A stretch of DNA of 64,000 nucleotides from Leptospiraceae bacterium (GTDB taxonomy: Bacteria; Spirochaetota; Leptospiria; Leptospirales; Leptospiraceae), in assembly GCA_024233835.1 (NCBI GenBank), contig JACKPC010000003.1, positions 714,501-778,500 on the forward strand, written 5' to 3'. The notes under the pieces were generated by a model. The model made no database searches and was not told where the DNA came from. It saw nothing but the letters and a program-made list of their open reading frames with translations. The position numbers and the translations under genes are program-made. Below are positions 42,724 through 50,937 of the stretch, piece after piece. The stretch's first letter is position 1, and every line of letters begins with the position of its first letter.

Positions 42724-43998
42724 ATGTCCGCAGATTTAGTAGTAGGAGCACAATGGGGGGATGAGGGAAAAGCCAAGGTTATCGATTACCTGAGCCGTAA
42801 TATTGACATTATTGTACGTTATCAGGGAGGAGCTAATGCCGGTCATACAGTAGTGGTAAAAGGGAAGAAATATGTATTTCATCTTGTTCCTTCCGGTATT
42901 ATTTATCCCAATGTGAAGTGTGTGATAGGCAATGGAGTCGTCATTGATCCGGATTTCTTTTTACAGGAGTGCGAGAATTTACAAAAAGAAGGCTTTGATG
43001 TTTATAAGCAAATCCTTGTAAGTGATGCCAGTCATATAATCTTTCCCTTTCATAAGCAAATTGATGAACTTCGGGAAAATGCCTGCAAGCCCGGTGAGAA
43101 AATAGGTACTACCAAAAGAGGAATCGGAATTTGTTATGCTGATAAAATGATGAGGATAGGGCTTCGTATCGGTGAACTTTTGGATGAAGATTTGATGAAA
43201 AATCGTTTATCCTCTTATGTTCGTCGTAAAACCGAAGAACTAAAAAAGCTCTATGAAGTAGATACCGTTTCCGAAGCTGAAGTTGTGGATGCACTGAAGC
43301 GTTTTGCAGATAAAATGCGTTCTTCTATCATCAACGTATCTTATTATTTAAACGAAGAATTGAAGAAAGGAAAGAAAGTTCTTTTGGAAGGGGCTCAAGG
43401 GACAGGTCTGGATATAGACTTCGGAACCTACCCGTTTGTAACCAGTTCGAACCCGACAACCGGTGGAGCTTTGAGCGGTTCCGGTATTAATTTTCGTTAT
43501 TTAGATAAGGTTTATGGAATCACCAAGGCCTATGCAACCCGTGTAGGAGAAGGTCCATTTCCTACCGAATTATTCGGTGAAGAAGGGGAAGAGCTACGTA
43601 AGAAGGGACATGAATACGGAGCTACTACCGGTAGACCGAGGCGTTGTGGCTGGTTCGATATGGAAATGCTGAAACATGCGATCCGTGTGAATGGAATGAA
43701 CTCCATCGCCTTAACCAAGATAGATGTCCTGTCTGAGTATGATAAGATCCCGGTAGCAGTGGCATACGAACTGAACGGTAAGAAGTTAGATTATTTTCCT
43801 TCTTACAGTCTGGATAAGGTTAAGGCTGTGTATGAATACTTACCCGGTTGGAAAGAGGACATCTGCGGAATTACCGAATTTGATAAACTTCCTTCTCTGT
43901 GTAAGGATTATATTCATTTCTTAGAAAAACAACTCGGTGTGCCTATGGAAATTATCTCTACAGGTCCCGATAGAGAACATACTATCTTAAGAATGTAG
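42724..43998 (+). CDS. purA: Adenylosuccinate synthetase
   Basis: GTP-dependent first committed step from IMP to AMP. 424 residues, the usual length. Signature 'GAQWGDEGKAKVIDYL' (about 8-23) holds the catalytic Asp and the P-loop; 'YQGGANAGHTVV' has the catalytic His (about 41). Also seen: 'GTTKRGIGICYADK' for IMP binding, 'LLEGAQGTGLDIDFGTYPFVTSSN' (in two parts, IMP and Mg sites) and 'TTGRPRRCGWFD' for aspartate binding. AAGGAG lies 8 bases before the ATG. It ends the aroE-hisZ-purA run at an imperfect inverted repeat. Confidence 0.98.
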   Translation: MSADLVVGAQWGDEGKAKVIDYLSRNIDIIVRYQGGANAGHTVVVKGKKYVFHLVPSGIIYPNVKCVIGNGVVIDPDFFLQECENLQKEGFDVYKQILVSDASHIIFPFHKQIDELRENACKPGEKIGTTKRGIGICYADKMMRIGLRIGELLDEDLMKNRLSSYVRRKTEELKKLYEVDTVSEAEVVDALKRFADKMRSSIINVSYYLNEELKKGKKVLLEGAQGTGLDIDFGTYPFVTSSNPTTGGALSGSGINFRYLDKVYGITKAYATRVGEGPFPTELFGEEGEELRKKGHEYGATTGRPRRCGWFDMEMLKHAIRVNGMNSIALTKIDVLSEYDKIPVAVAYELNGKKLDYFPSYSLDKVKAVYEYLPGWKEDICGITEFDKLPSLCKDYIHFLEKQLGVPMEIISTGPDREHTILRM

Positions 43999-44040
43999 TA
44001 AAAACGGGAACTATTGGATTTACCGATCCCTGAGTAGGTC

Positions 44041-44100
44041 GCCATGGTTCGATACGGCTATCGCCACTCACCAATCGGCGACCGTATCGAAGGGCGGCAA
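44041..44100. repeat. REP-like inverted repeat between purA and the P450 gene
   Basis: A 10-bp perfect arm (TTCGATACGG 44048-44057, CCGTATCGAA 44082-44091) encloses a second stem (TCGCC 44061-44065, GGCGA 44077-44081), with GCC/GGC pairs outside. The sequence is GC-richer than its surroundings and resembles dispersed 'TTCGA..' palindromes found in many bacteria. It lies between converging genes and could end both transcripts, though there is no T-tract. Confidence 0.65.
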
Positions 44101-44123
44101 AACAGTTCAATGTTTGATCTATA

Positions 44124-45641
44124 TCATTTATAACTTACTTTTACCGGAACGGGGTATTTGGTTCTCAATGTAAATGCCAGTATGGAGTCCGTATATTGAA
44201 AAGAAGCATCTTTTTCTAATTTACAAAGTTGGAATATACGGAAAAGGATTAGCCTGGCTTCTAAAATACCGAATCTTCCCCCGATACAGCTTCGCTTTCC
44301 CGCACCGAATGGAATAAAGGCATTCGGTTTATTCTCCAGGTTTAAAAAGCGGAAGGGATCAAAGGTTTCCGCAGTTTCACCCCAGGATTCTTTTAGTCTT
44401 CCTGTTATATAAGGCGAAATCAGGAGTTTGGCTCCGGGCTTCAGGATATAGGTTTTATCTTTTAGGTTAATATTATATTCTTTATTGCTTAAAGAGATTC
44501 GGCTGAAGATAGCTCCGAGAGGATAAAGACGCAGAGATTCGTTCAGGATAGAACTCATAATTGGAGAATTCTTCTCTATTGTATCGAGGATAGTTCTGTA
44601 GTTTATATTTCCTGTATGGCTATCGAGATGAGGTAGGATTTTTGTTATAGATTCAATTTCCTTTTGAAAATCATCCGAGTTTATTAGAAGATTAGATTCA
44701 AGAATTAAAGACAGGGTAAATATTACCAGGTTGGCGGTGGTGTCGTGTCCTGCTCCCAGTAAGTCCATGAGTAAAGCCTGAATATCTACATCATCCAATT
44801 CCGGGTATCTGTGAAAAATGAGGGCAGCGAGACATTCCTTATCCCTATTATTATTCATTTCTTTTTTTACTTTATCTAACAAAATAGTTCCGGTGAAAGC
44901 AAGGTTGTGAACGGCTTCATCCAGTTTTTTTATTGCCTTTGTCTTAAAAAATGAATAGAATTTGGCAGGAAAGGGAATATAGATATAAGCCTGAATCGCG
45001 TGTAACATGGTAAGAACGGAATTCACCAGGTTTTTAGAGTTTATTTCTGTTGGTTTAGGATTTTCTTGAAAAATTTGTAGTTCGGTTCCAAAAACTAATT
45101 TTCCAACCACATCAATTCCCAGTTGGCTGAGATATTTGTTTATATCTTGAGTTGCTTTCTTACTTCTTATCATAGATTTTATCATATCATCCGTTGAAGA
45201 AAGAATGGGTTCTATGCTATTCTCCAAAAATTTGGGATCGTTCATAACTTCCAGTCCTATCCTCCTATTACGTTTCCACTCTTCTCCATTGGAGAAAGTG
45301 ATTCCTCCCATATTAGTTTTAAGTTTTGGCTCTGTGCCTTTCAGGGTATTCAGGTGTTTTATAAATTGAAAATAGATATAATCTATAATAGGAAAACCGG
45401 ATCGATTCTGGTATTCCAAATCTTTCAAAATAGGATGGATTAAAGCGATGTCTTTCACGAGTAGCATGGAATCAAAAGGATTAAATAAAATAGGTACAAA
45501 ACCTTCAGGAGAATTGTTTGCCATTTTTAAAAGTAATTTATGAACTTCTTCCGGTTTTCGGAAAAATTGAGGTACCTGTTTAATAGCTAAGATTATGGAT
45601 TTGAGAAGGCCCGGGTGAGGTGAGATATTTTTGGTTTCCAT
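44124..45641 (-). CDS. Cytochrome P450
   Basis: Heme-thiolate monooxygenase of 505 residues. Motifs: I-helix 'GAGHDTTAN' (about 293-301), ExxR in 'NESLRLYP' (about 367), a PERF-like 'FDPFRFLN' and heme loop 'FGAGKRSCIGGRFG' with the ligand Cys near 451. There is no membrane anchor. The size and the 'GAGHDTTAN' helix are closer to CYP102/CYP4-type or CYP110-like fatty-acid/terpenoid hydroxylases than to short class I bacterial forms; that is inference. It is divergent from a CRTISO/CrtI-like oxidoreductase, which suggests a polyisoprenoid or carotenoid substrate. No ferredoxin or reductase lies next to it. Confidence 0.95.
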   Translation of the reverse strand: METKNISPHPGLLKSIILAIKQVPQFFRKPEEVHKLLLKMANNSPEGFVPILFNPFDSMLLVKDIALIHPILKDLEYQNRSGFPIIDYIYFQFIKHLNTLKGTEPKLKTNMGGITFSNGEEWKRNRRIGLEVMNDPKFLENSIEPILSSTDDMIKSMIRSKKATQDINKYLSQLGIDVVGKLVFGTELQIFQENPKPTEINSKNLVNSVLTMLHAIQAYIYIPFPAKFYSFFKTKAIKKLDEAVHNLAFTGTILLDKVKKEMNNNRDKECLAALIFHRYPELDDVDIQALLMDLLGAGHDTTANLVIFTLSLILESNLLINSDDFQKEIESITKILPHLDSHTGNINYRTILDTIEKNSPIMSSILNESLRLYPLGAIFSRISLSNKEYNINLKDKTYILKPGAKLLISPYITGRLKESWGETAETFDPFRFLNLENKPNAFIPFGAGKRSCIGGRFGILEARLILFRIFQLCKLEKDASFQYTDSILAFTLRTKYPVPVKVSYK

Positions 45642-45761
45642 TCTATTGTTATATTATTAGAAACTAGAAACTTTGCAATAATATCTTGAAATAGTACGTA
45701 AAGTTTTATTAAGTTAAAAAACGGGTGTTAAAATTATAAAAATCTATAAGGCTTGGATATT

Positions 45762-47252
45762 ATGAAAGAACTATCTACTCAAATTTACGATGTTGCAGTA
45801 TTCGGAGCCGGGATCTCGGGTTTTTCTTCTGCCTTGAGATTACAAAAAAAAGGTTTAAGTACTATTGTTTTTGAATCACATACTCAGGTAGGAGGATGTG
45901 CGGGTTATTTCATAAAGAAGAAATTTTCCTTTGATGTGGGAGCAACTACCCTTGTGGATTTTGTGGAAGGAGGAGTTGGAGGAAACTTTCTTAAAGAAAT
46001 CGGTCTTGCGATTCCGGAGGGTGAGTATCTGGACTATATAGCCTGGCTTCCTGACAGGCAGGTCGTGCTTTATAAGGATAAAGAAAAATGGAATCGGGAA
46101 CGATTGGAAAAATTTGGTAAGAGTGATAATTATATTCAATTTTGGAAATTAATGGATAGAGTAACGGATGTTTTCTGGGAAGCAAGCCGGAAGAATATAA
46201 AGCTTCCAATAAGAAATATTAATGAATTCTTACATACGATTCAGGTGATTGGTTTAAAAAATCTGCATTTTCTAAAATACTATAATACTACTATGCTGGA
46301 TATTTTAAAAAAATTTAATCTTGAAAAAGACAAAGCTCTTATAGGCCTTTTGTCTATGCTAATCGAAGATACGATCCATAGTAAAATAGAAAAGGCTCCT
46401 TTTATTAATTCATCATTGGGGACTACAATTCGCGGTGCGGGTTTAATGAGAGCCAGGGGAGGCATGAAAGGATTCTGGAAAAATTTATCTGAACATTATC
46501 TGAATCTCGGAGGTATAGTAAAGAAATTGCATAAAGTTACTTCCTTTTGTAAAGAAGGAGATTGTTGGAAAATCACAACAGATAGGGGAAACTTTTTTGC
46601 CAAAAAAATTATCAGTTCTCTTCCCTTAGATGTAACGTATGATCTTGCCCCGGATTTTATTCAAACAAAAGTGAAACCTTATATTCTAAAAAACAAAGAG
46701 GACAGGGGAGGTGCTATCGTTATATTTTTAGGAGTACCGGAAGAAGAAGTAAGGGATCATACAATCACTCATCATCAGATGTTATTAGACTACGATGCAG
46801 AACTCGGAAATGGAAACAATATGTTTATTTCTATTTCTTCTAAGGATGATAATTTGTCAGCACCACCGGGTTATCGTTCTGTTATGATTTCGACTCACTG
46901 TGAGCTTTCCGATTGGCAGGGTTTATCGGAAGAAGAGTATAGAGTAAAAAAGCAACAAATAGGAGATACAATGATTCATTATGCAAGAAGGGTATATCCA
47001 AAGCTTGCTACAAATCCTGTAGTTTTGGAAGTAGGCACACCCATTACCTATCAGAAGTTTACCAATAGAAAAGAAGGAAGTGTGGGTGGTTTTAAACAAA
47101 CCTTTGCCAATACAAACTTCCATGCAGTACCTCAGGATATAGGAATACCAAATTTCTATTTAACCGGGGATAATACCTGGCCGGGTCTCGGAACGGTTGC
47201 CTGTCTTGTTTCCGGTAGAATTGCAGCAGAAGAAGCATACAAAGCTTTTTAG
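45762..47252 (+). CDS. CrtI/CRTISO-like FAD-dependent oxidoreductase
   Basis: About 496 residues. An N-terminal Rossmann dinucleotide motif 'AVFGAGISGFSSALRL' is followed by 'VFESHTQVGGCAGYF' and 'FDVGATTLVDF', the start of the carotenoid isomerase/desaturase family. The C-terminal FAD loop is 'FYLTGDNTWPGLGTVACLVSGR'. Members isomerise or desaturate carotenoids and related polyenes, or saturate retinol-type substrates. The ATG at 45762 is chosen over a TTG at 45753 since AAGG lies about 8 bases upstream. It is divergent from the P450 gene across a 120-base promoter region. A partial copy of its 3' end lies at 49146-49253. No phytoene synthase is nearby, so the substrate is open. Confidence 0.82.
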   Translation: MKELSTQIYDVAVFGAGISGFSSALRLQKKGLSTIVFESHTQVGGCAGYFIKKKFSFDVGATTLVDFVEGGVGGNFLKEIGLAIPEGEYLDYIAWLPDRQVVLYKDKEKWNRERLEKFGKSDNYIQFWKLMDRVTDVFWEASRKNIKLPIRNINEFLHTIQVIGLKNLHFLKYYNTTMLDILKKFNLEKDKALIGLLSMLIEDTIHSKIEKAPFINSSLGTTIRGAGLMRARGGMKGFWKNLSEHYLNLGGIVKKLHKVTSFCKEGDCWKITTDRGNFFAKKIISSLPLDVTYDLAPDFIQTKVKPYILKNKEDRGGAIVIFLGVPEEEVRDHTITHHQMLLDYDAELGNGNNMFISISSKDDNLSAPPGYRSVMISTHCELSDWQGLSEEEYRVKKQQIGDTMIHYARRVYPKLATNPVVLEVGTPITYQKFTNRKEGSVGGFKQTFANTNFHAVPQDIGIPNFYLTGDNTWPGLGTVACLVSGRIAAEEAYKAF

Positions 47253-47361
47253 CTGAGAGAAAAAGTGAATTATTCTAATACTGATAATAGTATTGGAATT
47301 ATAACGGATACGTTTGCTCTGACAATATCTTTCAGAAAATTACATATTCTACACTTTTCTA

Positions 47362-48999
47362 CTAAGGGATGAAAATGGAATTAACAGTTGAATTTTTTGA
47401 AGTATCAACAGGAGTAAGAGCATTCCAGGTGCCATTTTTCCAATAACCGGGAACCTGCACACTACTGTTATTCATGCTATAACCTCCGATATATATGTCC
47501 GAACTAGATAGAATAAGGCTGCTAACACCTGTGTTTTTAGTTGAATCAATAGAAGGAAGAGAGGTCCAGGTACCATTTTTCCAGTAACCAGCAACATACA
47601 CACTGCTACTATTCATATTAGAGCCTCCGACATATATATCAGAACCGGATACAGCAATCGAATTAGCAATCGAATTTTTTGTAGAATCAAGAGCAGGGAG
47701 CTTTGTCCAGGTACTATTTTTCCAGTAACCACCAACAAACACACTACTACTATTCTGACCAAACCCGGCGGAATAAATGTCCGAGCCGGATATAAAAATA
47801 GCATTCACTTGCGAGCTTTTTGAAGCATCAACAGGAGTGAGGTCTGTTCGCGTGCCGTTTTTCCAGTAAGCAGGAATACCAAAAACATTCGCACTATTTC
47901 CTCCTGCATACACATCAGAACCGGAGATAAAAAAAGTATTCACTACCGAGCTTTTGGAAGTATCAATAGGAGTGAGAGCATTCCAGGTGCCGTTTTTCCA
48001 ATAACCACCAACATTTATGCTACTGTTATTTATACTATAGCCTGCAGCATAAACATCCGACCCGGATACAACAATAGAATATACAATTGAGTTTTTAGTT
48101 GCATCAATAGGAGTGAGAGCATTCCAGGTGCCGTTTTTCCAATAACCGGGAACCTGCACACTACTGTTATTCATGCTATAACCGGCGGCATAAACATCGG
48201 TACCTGATACAAATATAGACCGAACATCTGAATTTTTAGTTGCATCAATAGGAGTGAGAGCATTCCAGGTGCCGTTTTTCCAATAACCGGGAACCTGCAC
48301 ACTACTGCTATTGATACTCCAACCGGCGGCATAAACAATCAGTTCTTTACAGGTTATATTTACATTTGTAACATTGGCAGTTGCCGTTCCAGTACCACTT
48401 GATACTGAACAGGTCAGACCTGTAGGCTGTGTTTTTACACTTACAGAATAAGCTCCACCACTGGACACTGTTGTTTTAAAAGAAAAATTTGTAGAACCAC
48501 TGGTTACTGTCAGATCATCAGCACTGTTATTTTGTAAAACCAGACCGTCTGCTGTCAGTCCGGAAATTGTACCACCAATGGTGTATCCAGCAGATATATT
48601 TGCAGTACAGGTTATATTTACATTTGTAACATTGGCAGTTGCCGTTCCAGTACCACTTGATACTGAACAGGTCAGACCTGTAGGCTGTGTTTTTACACTT
48701 ACAGAATAAGCTCCACCACTGGACACTGTTGTTTTAAAAGAAAAATTTGTAGAACCACTGGTTACTGTCAGATCATCAGCACTATTATTTTGTAAAACCA
48801 GACCGTCTGCTGTCAAACCAGTAATCGTACCACCAATGGTATATCCAGCAGTAGCAGAAGATGAAGCAGGGTAAAATGCCATTATACAAAGGGGTAAGTA
48901 TTTTCCTTCACAACCTTTATCTTTGTCTTTTTTACAATTAGACATTTGCAATAAAACTAATATTGTGAATATTATAAATTTAAATATTCCTTTTCTCAT
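47362..48999 (-). CDS. Lipoprotein with two YTIGG repeats and a seven-repeat propeller
   Basis: About 545 residues. The ATG at 48999 has AAGGAGAG 5 bases upstream and gives a clean signal peptide and lipobox MSNC; a TTG at 49035 lacks this. Two nearly identical 86-residue modules follow, starting 'YTIGGTITGL' and 'YTIGGTISGL' and containing 'LVLQNNSADDLTV' and 'TATANVTNVNITC'. The C-terminal part has seven repeats of about 47 residues with 'GYWKNGTW' and 'SGSDVYAAG', suggesting a seven-bladed propeller. The protein is probably a surface adhesin or scaffold; this is inference. It is inserted between the CRTISO-like gene and a decayed copy of that gene's 3' end. Confidence 0.85.
   Translation of the reverse strand: MRKGIFKFIIFTILVLLQMSNCKKDKDKGCEGKYLPLCIMAFYPASSSATAGYTIGGTITGLTADGLVLQNNSADDLTVTSGSTNFSFKTTVSSGGAYSVSVKTQPTGLTCSVSSGTGTATANVTNVNITCTANISAGYTIGGTISGLTADGLVLQNNSADDLTVTSGSTNFSFKTTVSSGGAYSVSVKTQPTGLTCSVSSGTGTATANVTNVNITCKELIVYAAGWSINSSSVQVPGYWKNGTWNALTPIDATKNSDVRSIFVSGTDVYAAGYSMNNSSVQVPGYWKNGTWNALTPIDATKNSIVYSIVVSGSDVYAAGYSINNSSINVGGYWKNGTWNALTPIDTSKSSVVNTFFISGSDVYAGGNSANVFGIPAYWKNGTRTDLTPVDASKSSQVNAIFISGSDIYSAGFGQNSSSVFVGGYWKNSTWTKLPALDSTKNSIANSIAVSGSDIYVGGSNMNSSSVYVAGYWKNGTWTSLPSIDSTKNTGVSSLILSSSDIYIGGYSMNNSSVQVPGYWKNGTWNALTPVDTSKNSTVNSIFIP
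48349..48851 (-). repeat. Two 258-bp direct repeats inside the propeller lipoprotein gene
   Basis: The segments beginning ACAGGTTATATT at 48349 and 48607 are nearly identical for about 245 bases and spaced 258 bases, 86 codons. The near identity at silent sites implies a recent duplication or gene conversion. Confidence 0.9.
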
Positions 49000-49145
49000 A
49001 AAATCTCTCCTTTTTTTGCAGTATAAAACTTTCAATGAAGAAATCTCAAGAGATAATAAGTGCTATATAAAGGAAAATACTAGGTAAAATACCTAGTATT
49101 TTAATAGATATAAATATATAAGAATATACTAAAATATCAGTAACT

Positions 49146-49253
49146 ACTCATTGTGAGCTTTCCGAATGGCCGGGTCTCGGAACGGTTGCCTGTCTTGTTT
49201 ACGGTAGAATTGCAGCAGAAGAAGCATACAAAGCTTTTTAGCTGAGAGAAAAA
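49146..49253 (+). pseudogene. Duplicated 3' fragment of the CrtI/CRTISO-like gene with internal deletion
   Basis: 49146-49169 matches 46893-46916 (22 of 24 bases) and is joined directly to a match of 47178-47264 (49167-49253, one mismatch in the long part), as if 261 bases had been deleted at TGG. It includes the stop codon and about 12 bases beyond. It cannot encode a protein. The rest of the gap to 49700 contains the palindrome element and hairpins listed next; 49000-49145 is AT-rich with nothing recognised. Confidence 0.85.
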
Positions 49254-49351
49254 TCAAATCTTTCTTGTCGGATAAAGCCTATCGAGAAATAAAAAAACTT
49301 TGTCCTGGCAAACGGACAATTTTTTGCAAAATTTAGTATTAAAAAAGATTG

Positions 49352-49460
49352 ACCGGATTTGTATCCGCTCAAAAAATCAGGGAGAAATTTCCTTGACTAC
49401 CGGTTTAAACCGGTAGTCAGTAGAGTGTCCCGGAAAAATTGAGCGGATACCCGGATTTTT
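49352..49460. mobile_element. Nested-palindrome, MITE-like element
   Basis: An outer 12-bp inverted repeat (GTATCCGCTCAA 49361-49372, TTGAGCGGATAC 49439-49450) encloses a perfect 26-bp palindrome at 49394-49419, whose left half is TGACTACCGGTTT. 'CCGGATTT' lies just outside on both sides. It could be a remnant of an insertion sequence with its ends brought together, a MITE, or a strong regulatory hairpin; there is no coding capacity. No matching element was found elsewhere in the window. Confidence 0.5.
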
Positions 49461-49605
49461 GAAAATTTTATTTTCAGAAGAGGAATACCTCAGGTCCGCA
49501 AACCAAAAATTTTATCGAAAAAAAAACAAATTTTTCGGCGAAATTTTAAACTTCCAGCTCCGCTATTTCGGGTCTTTAATCTGTAAAGAGGAATAGGACT
49601 TGTGG

Positions 49606-49651
49606 TGAGCCTGTCGAACTACGACAGAGATTCTCCATGAATCATGGGAGA
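49606..49651. other. REP-like and adjacent hairpins upstream of the AraC-type gene
   Basis: CTGTCG-aacta-CGACAG (49611-49627), in the 'GAGCCTGTCGAAC' context of common dispersed palindromes, is followed by a second stem TCTCC/GGAGA with inner ATG/CAT (49632-49651). They lie 50-90 bases before the start of the next gene. Confidence 0.5.
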
Positions 49652-49700
49652 TTTATATGTATATGAGAGACTATTTTCTTGAAATAAAAAAAGGGTAATT

Positions 49701-50837
49701 TTGTTTTTGTTATTAGGAGAAGCTGGAAAATTTTTATCCATTATAAGTCTGTCCATATCATTCTTTTTATGCTTTATATTTTATTTTCGTTCAAAAGAAA
49801 ATACAAATTCTCGATATCTTTCTTATATCCTGGGGGTCTATAGTATTGTCTTTTGGGTAAGAACCAGTTTCTTCCTGAGTTGGGAGGGCATTATTTATTT
49901 ACCTTTTTTATTTCTTCCTGCTCTATTTTATCTGGGCCCTTTTATATATTCTTATTTCTTTTCAGGAATCCAAAAAGAAGAGATAGCAGTTTTTAAATAT
50001 CTCCCATATAACATATTACCTTTCCTGACTACAATCGGTTTTGCAATATCCTTTCTGCTTATAGATGATTTTCAAAAGCCAGCTAATGTGCTACAGCAAA
50101 CATTCATTGTTAGTATGTTTACTATGAGTTTTATATTTATCGTTTCTCTTCATCAATTGTATTTTTTGTTTAAGTCTCATAAATTACTGCTAAATTATCT
50201 AAATAATTATCCTAAATATTTTGCATCGATTAACAAAAGCTATAATTGGTTTTATCAATTTTTATTTTTTAACTATTCTTTTGTTTTCATTTATTTAGTT
50301 TTATTCTTTCTCCAACTTTTTCATATCTGGAAGATTCCGATTTCACTTTTTGAAATTATTTTAGATACACTATTTCTATATTTAATACTTTATAATTTGA
50401 TTCAAAGGCCTGAATCTTTTGTATTGAAAATTCCCATTTCAGAACCGGAAAAAAATTCCAAATATTCTAAACAAAGTATAACTTCTAGTGATAAAAAGAG
50501 ATATTTACATAAGATTAAAGACTACATGGAGAAAGAAAAACCATATTTATTCGATGAAATATCTTTGCAGGAACTATCTGATAAATTATTGATACCGGTT
50601 CATCACTTATCTATCACGATTAACAGTGAATTAAACCAGAATTTTTTTCAGTTTATAAGTCTCTATAGAGTAGAAGAAGCAAAAAAAATGCTTTCAGATA
50701 CGGATAGAAAGGATGATACCATTTTAAATATAGCTTTTGCATCCGGATTTTCTTCTAAAGCAAGTTTCAATAAGGCATTTAAAGAGATAACCGGATTGAC
50801 TCCTTCCGAATATAGAAAAAAACATCAGAAACTGTAA
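49701..50837 (+). CDS. Membrane AraC-family transcription regulator
   Basis: A 378-residue regulator anchored in the inner membrane. Six to seven hydrophobic helices fill residues about 5-235. After a charged linker, an AraC/XylS helix-turn-helix domain (about 270-375) shows 'ISLQELSDKLLIPVHHLS' and 'NIAFASGFSSKASFNKAFKEITG' with 'TPSEYRKKH'. Membrane-bound AraC proteins of this form are frequent in Leptospira. The start is TTG at 49701 with AAAAAAAGGG a few bases upstream. The ligand and targets are unknown; the lipoprotein gene 100 bases downstream is one candidate. Confidence 0.85.
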   Translation: MFLLLGEAGKFLSIISLSISFFLCFIFYFRSKENTNSRYLSYILGVYSIVFWVRTSFFLSWEGIIYLPFLFLPALFYLGPFIYSYFFSGIQKEEIAVFKYLPYNILPFLTTIGFAISFLLIDDFQKPANVLQQTFIVSMFTMSFIFIVSLHQLYFLFKSHKLLLNYLNNYPKYFASINKSYNWFYQFLFFNYSFVFIYLVLFFLQLFHIWKIPISLFEIILDTLFLYLILYNLIQRPESFVLKIPISEPEKNSKYSKQSITSSDKKRYLHKIKDYMEKEKPYLFDEISLQELSDKLLIPVHHLSITINSELNQNFFQFISLYRVEEAKKMLSDTDRKDDTILNIAFASGFSSKASFNKAFKEITGLTPSEYRKKHQKL

Positions 50838-50937
50838 AAAAAATGGTCTATCCTTCCAAGGAAAGACGACTTTTCTCTTTTTCACCTGTATATTTACAAC
50901 AGAATAAGAAATAATTTATTATCGGTTGTTTATATAT

